Below are positions 31,910 through 41,830 of a stretch of DNA of 42,337 bases, one piece after another (position 1 is the stretch's first letter; each line of letters starts with the position of its first letter). This stretch comes from a virus. The position numbers and the translations under genes are program-made. Under the pieces are notes generated by a model. The model was not told where the DNA came from. It worked only from the letters and a program-made list of their open reading frames with translations, and searched no databases. Location: positions 1 through 42,337 of IMG/VR virus record IMGVR_UViG_3300038738_000016; one strand, 5' to 3'.

Positions 31910-32347
31910 ATGTCACTTGGGGAAAGAATTCGCGATCGTCGAAAGCAGCTCGGTCTAACGCAATTGGAGATAGCGCAACAGCTCAATATGGGCCGATCAA
32001 ACTTCGGCCACATTGAAAACGGCAGAGTAGTGCCGTCGAGTACCGATCTCGATAAGATCGCAGATATTTTAAAGACCAAGCCTGATTATTTATTAGGGAA
32101 AACAGATGATCCTTCTTTATTAACTAATGAAGACTCAAATGCCCTTACCCCCAAGGAAGAAAAAGATATAGCTGTCAAATTGCAAAAGATGATGGACGAG
32201 CTCGAAAACGACTCATCGCTTGCCTTTATGGGGGAACCACTCGATGAAGAGGAGCGGGAGTTACTACGCATTTCATTAGAAAATACCCTTCGCTTGTCTA
32301 AGCAAATGGCCAAAAAGAAATTCACTCCTAAAAAATACAGAAAGTAG
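31910..32347 (+). CDS. immR: ImmR-like phage repressor
   Basis: This 145-residue repressor has an N-terminal Xre HTH (LGERIRDRRKQLGLTQLEIAQQ, then LNMGRSNFGHIENGRVVPS, residues 1-55) and a helical C-terminal half (DPSLLTNEDSNALTPKEEKD...ISLENTLRLSKQM) instead of a LexA/CI autocleavage domain. No Ala-Gly cleavage site or Ser/Lys pair is seen. Together with the ImmA-like protease it matches the ImmR/ImmA pair of ICEBs1 and phi105-type phages, where the repressor is cleaved by ImmA. GGAGGG is before ATG 31910. Confidence 0.85.
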   Translation: MSLGERIRDRRKQLGLTQLEIAQQLNMGRSNFGHIENGRVVPSSTDLDKIADILKTKPDYLLGKTDDPSLLTNEDSNALTPKEEKDIAVKLQKMMDELENDSSLAFMGEPLDEEERELLRISLENTLRLSKQMAKKKFTPKKYRK

Positions 32348-32364
32348 TCTCCGGGGGTTATCCA

Positions 32365-32781
32365 ATGGCTCGAACAGATGATATTATCGGACGAATCATC
32401 CACGCCCACGGAACCAATGACCCGCATAAAATCGCAGCACAGAGTAAGATAATGGTTCTGTTTGAGGAATTGGGAAGAAACATTTGGGGATATTACGCTT
32501 GCATAAACCGTATACCCAGCATCCATATCAATAATCGTCTTGATGAATTCAGAACCAAATTCGCAATCGCTCACGAATTTGGGCACCACAAGCTTCATCC
32601 AGGAGTCAACACTCCTTTTCTTCGTAAAAACACTCTTTTCTCGGTCGACAAGATTGAACGCGAGGCAAACAATTTCGCAATAAAACTCATTGTTGGAAAC
32701 AACACACCAGAATACGGCGAAACCAAACAAGGCTTTCTGCTCCGCTGCGGTATTCCGGAAGAATTCCACGTTTTTTATTAA
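32365..32781 (+). CDS. immA: ImmA/IrrE-family metallopeptidase
   Basis: This 138-residue zinc protease carries the HEXXH motif as AHEFGHHKLH (H70, E71, H74) and the downstream IEREANNFAIKLI helix that supplies the third ligand. ImmA cleaves ImmR-type repressors after DNA damage or quorum signals and so starts induction. GGGGG is upstream of ATG 32365, 17 nt after the repressor stop, so the two are one operon. The C-terminus (QGFLLRCGIPEEFHVFY) is shorter than in ICEBs1 ImmA, which may change control. Confidence 0.88.
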   Translation: MARTDDIIGRIIHAHGTNDPHKIAAQSKIMVLFEELGRNIWGYYACINRIPSIHINNRLDEFRTKFAIAHEFGHHKLHPGVNTPFLRKNTLFSVDKIEREANNFAIKLIVGNNTPEYGETKQGFLLRCGIPEEFHVFY

Positions 32782-32793
32782 TCCTGGTAGTAC

Positions 32794-32810
32794 CCGCCAC
32801 CAGGCGGTTT
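32794..32810 (+). terminator. Weak hairpin after immA
   Basis: CCGCC-ACCA-GGCGG followed by TTTACT, 12 bp after the immA stop. A 5-bp GC stem with a short T-rich tail could end the immR-immA transcript or act as partial terminator before int. Confidence 0.4.
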
Positions 32811-32826
32811 ACTATACACCTAAAAA

Positions 32827-32838
32827 GAACATATGTTC
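32827..32838 (+). promoter_or_regulatory. SOS (LexA/DinR) box at the integrase
   Basis: GAACATATGTTC is a perfect 12-bp palindrome and matches the Gram-positive LexA consensus CGAAC-RNRY-GTTCG in all positions of the central GAACATATGTTC. It ends 19 bp before the integrase GTG, overlapping the likely -10/start region. The integrase is thus probably repressed by host LexA and induced by DNA damage. A weak upstream TTTACT could be the -35. Confidence 0.68.
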
Positions 32839-32857
32839 CTAAGGAAGGAGAATTGCA

Positions 32858-34021
32858 GTGGCAACATTTCGGAAACTCCCTAGTGGTAAATGGCAAGCAA
32901 GGGTGTCCCGTGACGGGAAAGAATTCAGCATTGGTACTTTTCGAACCAAAAAAGAAGCTGAAATCGAAGCAGCAAAGGTCGAGGAACGGATCTACTATGG
33001 GCAGGTCTTGAATGATCGCAACATGTTGTTTGATGAGGTAGTGGATAGCTGGTTGGCCCATAAAAAGAATGAGCTTAAGGAGTCGACTTATAGGCAAATC
33101 GAAGTTATTATTCGGTTGCACATTAAGCCAGATTTTGAGAACAAACGGATTATGAAGATAAGGCGAGCCGACATTAAGAAGTGGATACAAGATTATGTTG
33201 ATCAAACGGACAAGAATGGCAACCCAAAATATTCATTCGGATCATGTCTGAAATACTTGTCCGTTATGAAGAGTATTTTCCATTATGCCGTTCATGAATT
33301 GGAGGTGCTAGAGAAAAGCCCGGCGGATCGCTTGAAAGTACCAGTAAAGGATTCGACCGAGAAGAAAGAAAAAATTAAATATTTCTCATTGGACGAATTA
33401 AACAAGCTCCTCGACTTTATGAAATCTTATAAACACCAACGTTTTGAGGGGTATCCACTCTATTATATGCTGATGTACTTTTTAAGCAAAACCGGCCTGA
33501 GGATCAGCGAAGCTTTGGCTCTACGATGGACCGACATTAACGGGAACCAGCTCACTGTGGAACGCCAAACGAGCAGAGATGATAACAATAATCTAAAGTT
33601 AACCACTCTAAAAAATACGTCATCCTACCGTACGATAAGGCTGGATGATGATTTGTTAAGAGAGCTTAAAAAGTTCAAAGCGAAGCAGAACGAATTGATA
33701 TTAGGCAGTGAAACATTCCGACAGAATAAGGACGGGGTAATTTTCCAAAATTACTTAGGAAACTATCTGACGCCCTCTACAGTCCGAGAATCGATTGAAA
33801 ATTACTGCAAACAGGCAGGGGTTCCATATAAAGGTACCCACGGGTTCAGGCACACCCATGCGGTGCTACTGCTTGAATCAGGAGCAAGCCTAGTCTTTGT
33901 CTCAAAACGACTTGGGCATAAGACAATTAAAACAACCGCGGACACGTACCTCTCCATTACCCAGAAAATAGAAGAAGACGAACTTAAAAAGTTCGCCTCC
34001 TACACTAAAAGACAAATTTGA
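32858..34021 (+). CDS. int: Tyrosine-recombinase integrase
   Basis: This 387-residue integrase has an N-terminal AP2-like arm-binding domain (FRKLPSGKWQARVSRDGKEFS, then FRTKKEAEIEAAKVEERI), a core-binding SAM-like domain, and the catalytic domain. The latter has Arg in SKTGLRISEALAL, HxxR in THGFRHTHAV, the LGHKTIKTT motif, and Tyr in ADTYLSIT. GTG start has AAGGAGG upstream. It catalyses integration and, with an Xis, excision. The gene ends about 80 bp from sufB, next to the expected attachment site. Confidence 0.95.
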   Translation: MATFRKLPSGKWQARVSRDGKEFSIGTFRTKKEAEIEAAKVEERIYYGQVLNDRNMLFDEVVDSWLAHKKNELKESTYRQIEVIIRLHIKPDFENKRIMKIRRADIKKWIQDYVDQTDKNGNPKYSFGSCLKYLSVMKSIFHYAVHELEVLEKSPADRLKVPVKDSTEKKEKIKYFSLDELNKLLDFMKSYKHQRFEGYPLYYMLMYFLSKTGLRISEALALRWTDINGNQLTVERQTSRDDNNNLKLTTLKNTSSYRTIRLDDDLLRELKKFKAKQNELILGSETFRQNKDGVIFQNYLGNYLTPSTVRESIENYCKQAGVPYKGTHGFRHTHAVLLLESGASLVFVSKRLGHKTIKTTADTYLSITQKIEEDELKKFASYTKRQI

Positions 34022-34040
34022 ATCGGCACGAAATCGGCAC
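34021..34040. repeat. Direct repeats AATCGGCAC, candidate Int arm sites
   Basis: AATCGGCAC occurs at 34021-34029 and 34032-34040, an 11-bp period, one helical turn. An inverted relative, ACGATTTCG, follows. Repeats directly downstream of int are typical arm-type binding sites of tyrosine integrases with an AP2-like N-domain. Confidence 0.55.
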
Positions 34041-34130
34041 AAACGATTTCGACCAATATATTAATAGCCTACAAACCTTGTTGCAGCAAGGCTTGAGAGG
34101 TATTACCCAATACTACCTTCCATCTCGAAC
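34041..34130. other. Expected right attachment site (prophage-chromosome junction)
   Basis: Between int and sufB lie the arm repeats, an AT-rich stretch, the imperfect hairpin CCTTG-TTGCAG-CAAGG (34076-34091), and the sufB stop. The junction must fall here or in the first bases of sufB's 3' end, because int is phage and sufB is host. The matching left site is outside the window, so the core cannot be defined. sufB looks full length, so the phage restores its end or inserts past it. Confidence 0.5.
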
Positions 34131-35500
34131 TTGATCAGTCGGTTCATCTCGACAGCGTATTCCATCGGCAGTTCTTTTGTAAACGGCTCGATGAAGCCCA
34201 TGACGATCATTTCAGTCGCTTCGGCTTCGGACAGGCCGCGGCTCATCAGGTAGAAGAGCTGGTCTTCCGATACCTTGGAAACCGTCGCCTCGTGCTCAAG
34301 CGTGATGTTGTCGTTCATGATTTCGTTGTATGGAATCGTGTCCGAGGTGGACAGTTTATCCAGAATCAGCGTATCGCATTTGATGTTCGACTTGGAGCCT
34401 TCCGACTTGCGGCCGAACTGAGCCAGTCCGCGATACGTTACTTTTCCGCCATCGCGAGAGATGGACTTGGAAATAATCGTGGATGTGCAGTCCGGAGCCA
34501 GGTGGATCATTTTCGCACCTGCGTCCTGATGCTGTCCTTTGCCTGCTACGGCGATAGAAAGAACGGTACCTTTGGCACGCGGTCCTTTCATGATCACCGC
34601 AGGGTATTTCATCGTCAGCTTGGAACCGATGTTGCCGTCGATCCACTCCATGTTGGCGTCAGCGTATGCAACCGCACGTTTGGTCACGAGGTTGTACACG
34701 TTGTTGGACCAGTTTTGGATGGTCGTGTAACGGCAGCGAGCGCGTTCCTTGACGATGATTTCCACGACTGCGGAGTGCAGGGAGTCTGTGCTGTAGATCG
34801 GTGCGGTACAACCCTCTACGTAGTGCACGAACGCATCCTCATCGACGATGATCAGCGTGCGCTCGAACTGACCCATGTTCTCCGAGTTGATGCGGAAGTA
34901 CGCTTGCAGCGGCGTTTCTACCTTGACGCCTTTTGGCACGTAGATGAAGGAACCGCCGGACCATACAGCAGAGTTCAGCGCCGCGAACTTGTTGTCCGCC
35001 GGCGGGATGACTGTCGCGAAGTACTCCTTCACGATGTCAGGGTACAGCTTCACGGCAGAATCCATGTCGCAGAAGAGAACACCCAGTTTTTCCAGGTCTT
35101 CCTGCATGTTGTGGTACACAACTTCGGATTCGTACTGGGCGGATACGCCGGCCAGGAACTTCTGCTCGGCTTCCGGAATACCCAGCTTGTCGAAGGTAGC
35201 TTTGATTTCTTCCGGTACTTCATCCCAACTGCGGCCCGCTTTTTCAGACGGCTTCACGTAGTAGGTGATTTCGTCAAAGTTGAGGTCGTCCAGATCGCCG
35301 CCCCATTTCGGCATGGGCAGCTTTTCAAAAATTTCCAGTGATTTCAGGCGGAATTCCAGCATCCATTCCGGTTCTTCCTTGATGCGGGAGATTTCCTCCA
35401 CGATCTCGCGAGTCAGACCCTTCTTGGTACGGAAAATGGAGACGTCCTTGTCGTGAAAGCCGTACTGGTATTCCTGTATTTCCGGGGCTTTTTTCGCCAT
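34103..35500 (-). CDS. sufB: Fe-S cluster assembly protein SufB
   Basis: This 465-residue scaffold protein is full length for SufB. It has the family beta-helix region ([49 protein letters not shown]), [22 protein letters not shown]-type conserved segments, and ends with [20 protein letters not shown]. It binds SufC and SufD and builds Fe-S clusters in the cytosol. AAGGAG precedes the ATG. It is the last gene of the suf operon and the site beside which the prophage sits; its coding sequence shows no damage. Confidence 0.96.
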   Translation of the reverse strand: MAKKAPEIQEYQYGFHDKDVSIFRTKKGLTREIVEEISRIKEEPEWMLEFRLKSLEIFEKLPMPKWGGDLDDLNFDEITYYVKPSEKAGRSWDEVPEEIKATFDKLGIPEAEQKFLAGVSAQYESEVVYHNMQEDLEKLGVLFCDMDSAVKLYPDIVKEYFATVIPPADNKFAALNSAVWSGGSFIYVPKGVKVETPLQAYFRINSENMGQFERTLIIVDEDAFVHYVEGCTAPIYSTDSLHSAVVEIIVKERARCRYTTIQNWSNNVYNLVTKRAVAYADANMEWIDGNIGSKLTMKYPAVIMKGPRAKGTVLSIAVAGKGQHQDAGAKMIHLAPDCTSTIISKSISRDGGKVTYRGLAQFGRKSEGSKSNIKCDTLILDKLSTSDTIPYNEIMNDNITLEHEATVSKVSEDQLFYLMSRGLSEAEATEMIVMGFIEPFTKELPMEYAVEMNRLIKFEMEGSIG

Positions 35501-35520
35501 GTGATTTCACTCCTTACGAT

Positions 35521-37171
<1,651 letters not shown>

Positions 37172-38470
37172 TTAACCCAACTTCCTTTCGAGCGCCTGAC
37201 GAAGCCGGTTGCGAACCTCTTCAACCGGAATCTCGGCTACGACAGGGTCCAGGAAGCCCAGGATAATCAGGCGTTCTGCATCCTGACGGGTGATCCCCCG
37301 AGACATCAGGTAGTAGATGCTCTCTTCGCTGACGCGGCCTACGGACGCTGCGTGGCCTGCCTTTACATCATCCTCGTCGATCAGCAGGATAGGGTTGGCG
37401 TCCCCGCGGGCTTTTTCGCTCAGCATGAGAATGTTCTCAGCCTGTACGCCATTTGCCTTTTCGGCGCCTTTTTCGATTTTGGTGATTCCGTTCAAAATGC
37501 TGGTCGCTTCATCCGTCATGACGGCTTTGCTGACCATGTCGGACTCGGAATGAGTACCGATATGCTGTACTTGGGATGTCAGGTTTTGACGCTGGGAACC
37601 GGTACCTACCGAGATGCTCTTGGTCTCGGCGATAGAACCGACCCCTTGGAGGATGGTCGTGTTGTTTGCCACAGTGTTTCCGTCGTTCATCTCGCCCAAG
37701 ATCCACTCCATCTTGCCGTCGCGGTCCACGCTGGCGCGGCGGAAGGAGTAGTCGTGCACTTCGGTGGAAAGAGAACGCACGGATGCGACTTGCACGGTTG
37801 CTCCTGCGCCTACATATACTTCAACAACGCTGTTTGCTACCATATTTTTGCCTTCGCCGGATACATACGTGTCTACGTAAGTAACCTTGCTGTGCGCTTC
37901 CGCAACGATCAGCACGTGCGGACAAACAAGCGCATCATCGCCTGCCACTTCAAATACGGCTTGCACAGGCACGCTTACTTCCACGTTTTTGGGAACGTAG
38001 AGGAAAACGCCGCCATTGACCACTGCTGTGTGCAGCGCGGTCAGCTTGTGCTCATCATATTTTACGACAGTGCCCAAGTATTTTTGCACGAGCTCGCCGT
38101 GTTCTTTCAGCGCAGTTGCCAGGTCGGTAAAGATAACGCCCTGGTTCTTCAGCTCTTCGTCTGCGGACTGAAAAACGACGGATGCGTTTTTCTGCACGAT
38201 CAGACTTTTTACGCTATCTGCATCGATTTGTCCTTTGACCAGATCGTCCAGCTCTTGGGCTGTTGCCACTTTGCCGGAGGTTTGGAACGGTACAAACTGA
38301 TCGATATTCCACTTGTCTATTTTCGTTTTCTCCAAGACGGGCAGTTGCAGCTCGCCCGCTGCCTTCAGACCGGCCAAGCGCTTTTCCAAAAACCATGCAG
38401 GTTCAGAATTAGCCTTGGAGAACTCGGTGATCGCTTCGGAATCGAAGCGGAGCTGTATATCTACACTCAT
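37172..38470 (-). CDS. sufD: Fe-S cluster assembly protein SufD
   Basis: This 432-residue protein is a SufB paralogue with the same beta-helix core (NGGVFLYVPKNVEVSVPVQAVF, HVLIVAEAHSKVTYVDTYV) and C-terminal helical part (EESIYYLMSRGITRQDAERLII, DPVVAEIPVEEVRNRLRQAL). It forms the SufBC2D complex. AAGGAGG lies before ATG 38470, 20 bp after the sufC stop. All suf genes here are complete. Confidence 0.96.
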   Translation of the reverse strand: MSVDIQLRFDSEAITEFSKANSEPAWFLEKRLAGLKAAGELQLPVLEKTKIDKWNIDQFVPFQTSGKVATAQELDDLVKGQIDADSVKSLIVQKNASVVFQSADEELKNQGVIFTDLATALKEHGELVQKYLGTVVKYDEHKLTALHTAVVNGGVFLYVPKNVEVSVPVQAVFEVAGDDALVCPHVLIVAEAHSKVTYVDTYVSGEGKNMVANSVVEVYVGAGATVQVASVRSLSTEVHDYSFRRASVDRDGKMEWILGEMNDGNTVANNTTILQGVGSIAETKSISVGTGSQRQNLTSQVQHIGTHSESDMVSKAVMTDEATSILNGITKIEKGAEKANGVQAENILMLSEKARGDANPILLIDEDDVKAGHAASVGRVSEESIYYLMSRGITRQDAERLIILGFLDPVVAEIPVEEVRNRLRQALERKLG

Positions 38471-38490
38471 CTCACTGCTGCCTCCTTCTC

Positions 38491-39279
38491 TTACACGTTT
38501 GCGTTGACGGTTTCATCGACGATGCCGAGTTCTTCCTTGATCCAGTCGTAGCCTTCCGCCTCCAGGCGTTCAGCCAGCTCAGGACCACCGGACTTCACGA
38601 TTCGTCCTTGCATCATCACGTGTACGAAGTCAGGCTTGACGTAGTTCAAGAGGCGCTGGTAGTGGGTAATGATCAGGAAGCCGCGATCAGCGGAACGCAT
38701 TGCATTTACGCCGTTCGCTACCACTTTCAGCGCGTCGATGTCGAGACCGGAGTCGATTTCGTCGAGAATGCAAATGGCAGGCTCCAGCATCATCATTTGC
38801 AGAATCTCGTTGCGCTTCTTCTCACCGCCGGAGAAGCCTTCGTTCAGATAACGGTGGGCAAAAGCTTCATCCATTTCGAGGGCGCCCATTTTCTTGTCCA
38901 ACTCGCGGATGAACTTCATCAGCGAAATTTCATTGCCTTCGCCGCGGCGTGCGTTGATCGCAGAGCGCAGGAAGTCCGTGTTGGTAACTCCGCTGATTTC
39001 GGACGGATATTGCATCGCCAGGAACAGACCTGCGCGTGCGCGCTCGTCCACTGCCATTTCCAGAACGTCTTCGCCGTTGAGGATCACTTCCCCATCGGTT
39101 ACTTCGTATTTCGGGTGGCCCATCAAAGTGGAAGCCAGGGTGGATTTCCCCGTCCCGTTCGGTCCCATGATCGCGTGCACTTCTCCGCCTTTGATCTCGA
39201 GGTTGAGACCTTTGATGATTTCCTTGTCTTCAATCTTGGCGCGTAGGTTTTTTATCTGCAAATGCGGTACTGCTGTCAT
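38491..39279 (-). CDS. sufC: Fe-S assembly ATPase SufC
   Basis: This 262-residue ABC-type ATPase powers the SufBCD scaffold. Walker A is GPNGTGKST (residues 39-47), the signature [10 protein letters not shown] and Walker [13 protein letters not shown] are intact. Unlike transporters it has no membrane partner. The frame is open to 39300, but GGAGGG 9 nt before ATG 39279 fixes the start ([12 protein letters not shown]). It is the first gene of the operon; a promoter is seen 57-90 bp upstream. Confidence 0.96.
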   Translation of the reverse strand: MTAVPHLQIKNLRAKIEDKEIIKGLNLEIKGGEVHAIMGPNGTGKSTLASTLMGHPKYEVTDGEVILNGEDVLEMAVDERARAGLFLAMQYPSEISGVTNTDFLRSAINARRGEGNEISLMKFIRELDKKMGALEMDEAFAHRYLNEGFSGGEKKRNEILQMMMLEPAICILDEIDSGLDIDALKVVANGVNAMRSADRGFLIITHYQRLLNYVKPDFVHVMMQGRIVKSGGPELAERLEAEGYDWIKEELGIVDETVNANV

Positions 39280-39318
39280 TTTCTTTTCCCTCCATGACAC
39301 TCAAAAATGAGTTGACTT

Positions 39319-39371
39319 ATTCTCAATCCATTCTCAATACCCATCTTATAATAAGAATAATTATAAATCAA
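39319..39371 (-). promoter_or_regulatory. suf operon promoter with direct-repeat operator
   Basis: On the minus strand TTGATT (39366-39371), 17 bp, TAAGAT (39343-39348) make a good sigma-A promoter. Just after the -10 come two copies of ATTGAGAAT, 11 bp apart (39319-39327 and 39330-39338), overlapping the start. GAGAAT units resemble the Fur hexamer GATAAT, so an iron- or redox-responsive repressor is possible. The regulator is not identified. Confidence 0.55.
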
Positions 39372-39379
39372 GGAATGAA

Positions 39380-39977
39380 ACATATCTGTAATTTTTAAAT
39401 CATTATATTTAAAAAGTATCACCTCGTTGACCGGGCATTTGCTTATTTTGGCTAATTTTGGAGAAATCATGCGGATTGCTCTCAAAGTGGCTGCGGATAT
39501 GTTTTTTGGTGCGGTCCGGGCTTTGGTGGTGGAGATGAAAAAAGGAGAAAACGGCTGCAGGTTCGGTGGGCCACTGCGAGGGAGCTGAACTGTCCGGCTC
39601 CATTCCAAAAGCAAAACCGCGTCCAAAAGCAGTAGACACGATGAGGGGTCTCAGAGTTGGACGCTAAAAGCGTGTTTTGCTTTTTCCATTCCGCCTGGGA
39701 GGTGTCCCAAAGACCTTTTCCGTTTTCTCCTTTTTCATCTCTACAGCTTGGTTCTTCGACCGCAACTTATTGCCAGCAATTCAAGAAGGGCTGTTCCCTC
39801 TTGCAGCAGTTTGAACCGTTGCAAAGGGACAGCCCCAGGAATATCCTATATTTCTCTGTATCGCTTGATAGCTTGATTTCTCGCATGCGATTTCAGGTCG
39901 CCTTTGCCTGCACATTGCCGACTCGGCGTTGCCACGCATGTTCGCTATTCATTATTCCCTGTTCCTTGCTCCCGGTC
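39380..39977. other. 600-bp intergenic region without a supported gene
   Basis: Between the suf promoter and the pckA stop there are open frames on both strands, but none has a good ribosome site together with a recognisable protein. A possible 39-codon plus-strand frame (MRIALKVAADMFFGAVRAL first, near 39468) is the best candidate, unproven. Two weak hairpins with T-runs (ACGCT-AAA-AGCGT near 39660; AGGT...ACCT near 39700) and one strong hairpin (39788-39835) suggest convergent terminators or a degenerate element. Confidence 0.4.
39788..39835. terminator. Strong hairpin downstream of pckA
   Basis: GGGCTGTTCCCTCTTGCA (39788-39804 region) pairs with TGCAAAGGGACAGCCC (39820-39835) with one or two bulges and a 15-nt loop. 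It lies about 140 bp after the pckA stop. On the minus strand it is followed by TTCTTGAATT, a weak T tail. It may be the pckA terminator or a copy of an intergenic repeat common in such genomes. Confidence 0.42.
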
Positions 39978-41558
39978 TTACTGAACCTTTGGACCTGCTG
40001 CAGCGATTTCGGCTGCATTCGGGAACTTCTTCTGGAAGTTTTCGATAAAGCGGTTGGCCAGATCGCGGGCCTGCTTGTCGTAGGCGTCTTTGTCCGCCCA
40101 CGTGTTGCGCGGGAGCAGGACTTCCGCCGGGACGTTCGGGCAAGAGGTTGGCACTTGCACCCCGAAAGTCGGGTCTGCCACATAGTCGACCTTGGCCAGC
40201 TCGCCGTTCAGAGCCGCGGTGACCATTGCGCGGGTGTAGGACAGCTTCATGCGTTTTCCTACGCCGACCGGTCCGCCGGTCCAGCCGGTATTGACCAGGT
40301 ACACCTGCACGTCGCGCTCATCGATCTTTTTCCCGAGCATTTCCGCGTAGACGACTGGGTGAAGCGGCAGGAACGGGGAACCGAAGCAAGTGGAGAATTC
40401 GGTTTGCGGAGTGGTCACGCCGCGCTCTGTCCCAGCCATTTTGCTTGTATATCCGGACAGGAAATGGTACATTGCCTGTTCTCTTGTCAGTTTGGAGATG
40501 GGCGGAAGCACTCCGAACGAGTCAGCTGTCAGGAAAATGATCACATTCGGATGACCGCCGACACCTGGGATTACAGCCCCTGGAATGGCTTCGACCGGAT
40601 AGGCTGCCCGGGTATTTTCCGTGTATTTGTCGCTGTCGTAATTTGCCTCGCGAGTCTCAGGATCGACTTCCACGTTTTCCAGCACTGTACCGAACTGGAT
40701 CGCTTTCCAGATCTGTGGTTCGCCTTCTTCGGACAGTCGGATGCACTTGGCGTAGCAGCCTCCCTCGATGTTGAACACGCCGTTGTCAGACCAGCCGTGC
40801 TCGTCGTCGCCGATCAGGAAGCGGTCCGGGTCAGCGGACAATGTTGTCTTTCCTGTTCCTGACAGACCGAAGAAAAGAGCCACATCTCCGTCTTTGCCTA
40901 CGTTTGCTGAGCAGTGCATCGAGAGAACGTTTTGTTCAGGCAAAAGCAGGTTCATTACGCTGAAAATCGATTTTTTCATCTCGCCGGCGTATTCGGTACC
41001 GCCGATCAAAACGGTTTTTTGCTCAAAGCTGGTGATGATGAACGTCTCCGAGTTGGTGCCGTGCACTTCCGGATTTGCCTTGAAGGTAGGTGCGTATACT
41101 ACGGTAAACTCCGCTTTATGGGCTGCCAGCTCTTCCGCGCTCGGGCGAATGAACAGCTGGCGGGCAAACAAATTGTGCCACGCGTATTCATTGACCACCC
41201 GGATCGGCAGGCGGTAGGTTTCGTCCGCTCCGGCAAAGCCGTCGAAGACAAACAGTTCTTTTGTTTGCAGATATTCCATGACGTCCTGGTATAGCACCTG
41301 GAATTTTTCCGGGGTAATCGGCTGGTTCACAGGGCCCCAGTTTACTTTATCGTGTACGGATGCTTCGTCCACTACGAATTTGTCCTTTGGGGAACGGCCC
41401 GTAAACTTACCTGTCAACGCGTTGAGCGCCCCTCTATCTGTCATCATGCCTTCGCCGCGCTGTACCGCCATCTCAACGAGCCTTGCGACTGGCAAGTTTG
41501 CATACACCTTTGTATTAGCCAGTACGTCAGCAAGCTTGTGAACCGTCTTGGTTTCCAT
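39978..41558 (-). CDS. pckA: Phosphoenolpyruvate carboxykinase (ATP)
   Basis: This 526-residue enzyme converts oxaloacetate and ATP to PEP, CO2 and ADP, the entry to gluconeogenesis. The kinase-1a P-loop [16 protein letters not shown] and the metal site [22 protein letters not shown] are intact, with [12 protein letters not shown] near residue 53. Length fits the ATP-dependent family. ATG 41558 has AAGGAGAT 12 nt upstream. A CcpN-like box overlaps the -10 of its promoter, in line with control by glucose in Bacillus. Confidence 0.96.
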   Translation of the reverse strand: METKTVHKLADVLANTKVYANLPVARLVEMAVQRGEGMMTDRGALNALTGKFTGRSPKDKFVVDEASVHDKVNWGPVNQPITPEKFQVLYQDVMEYLQTKELFVFDGFAGADETYRLPIRVVNEYAWHNLFARQLFIRPSAEELAAHKAEFTVVYAPTFKANPEVHGTNSETFIITSFEQKTVLIGGTEYAGEMKKSIFSVMNLLLPEQNVLSMHCSANVGKDGDVALFFGLSGTGKTTLSADPDRFLIGDDEHGWSDNGVFNIEGGCYAKCIRLSEEGEPQIWKAIQFGTVLENVEVDPETREANYDSDKYTENTRAAYPVEAIPGAVIPGVGGHPNVIIFLTADSFGVLPPISKLTREQAMYHFLSGYTSKMAGTERGVTTPQTEFSTCFGSPFLPLHPVVYAEMLGKKIDERDVQVYLVNTGWTGGPVGVGKRMKLSYTRAMVTAALNGELAKVDYVADPTFGVQVPTSCPNVPAEVLLPRNTWADKDAYDKQARDLANRFIENFQKKFPNAAEIAAAGPKVQ

Positions 41559-41624
41559 GTGTGAACGATCTCCTTCCCGTATCTATCCGTTAACATGTTT
41601 TCTAATCATCGTTGATTTGCAATT

Positions 41625-41635
41625 AGTATATCACA
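41625..41635 (-). promoter_or_regulatory. pckA extended -10 and CcpN-like box
   Basis: TGTGATATACT on the minus strand fits TGn-TATACT, an extended -10, and matches all 11 positions of the CcpN operator consensus TRTGHYATAYW as I recall it. CcpN represses pckA and gapB in B. subtilis during glycolytic growth. The start should be near 41618, giving a 60-nt leader. A -35 is poor (TTGTAG at 19 bp), as expected for an extended -10. Confidence 0.55.
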
Positions 41636-41830
41636 TTTGATCAAATAAGCTACAAGATTTTAATTTTTAGGTGTGAAGAAAATGTGAAGGCTCGTCCCAC
41701 AAACGCAAGACTCCCTATATTATATGACATTTGTCGAAAAACAACATTCAAGGAAACAGGGAACCTGCGGAAAATAGCAAAGGATTAGAGCAACAGACCG
41801 TCGCTGCCTCCCTAGCCACATCTGCAGCCT

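Noticed and set aside
34041-34102. tRNA or tmRNA gene as integration target
   Set aside because: No cloverleaf or TTCRANY arm is visible near int; the neighbour is sufB. No tRNA was recognised in the window.
34292-35341. 349-codon plus-strand frame opposite sufB
   Set aside because: Antisense shadow of sufB; composition is Arg/His/Val-rich without any family motif.
39276-39626. 116-codon minus-strand frame upstream of sufC
   Set aside because: It would cover the suf promoter and repeats, has no ribosome site and no recognisable sequence.
39657-40862. 401-codon plus-strand frame reaching into pckA
   Set aside because: Most of it is antisense to pckA; the first 300 bp have no supported start.
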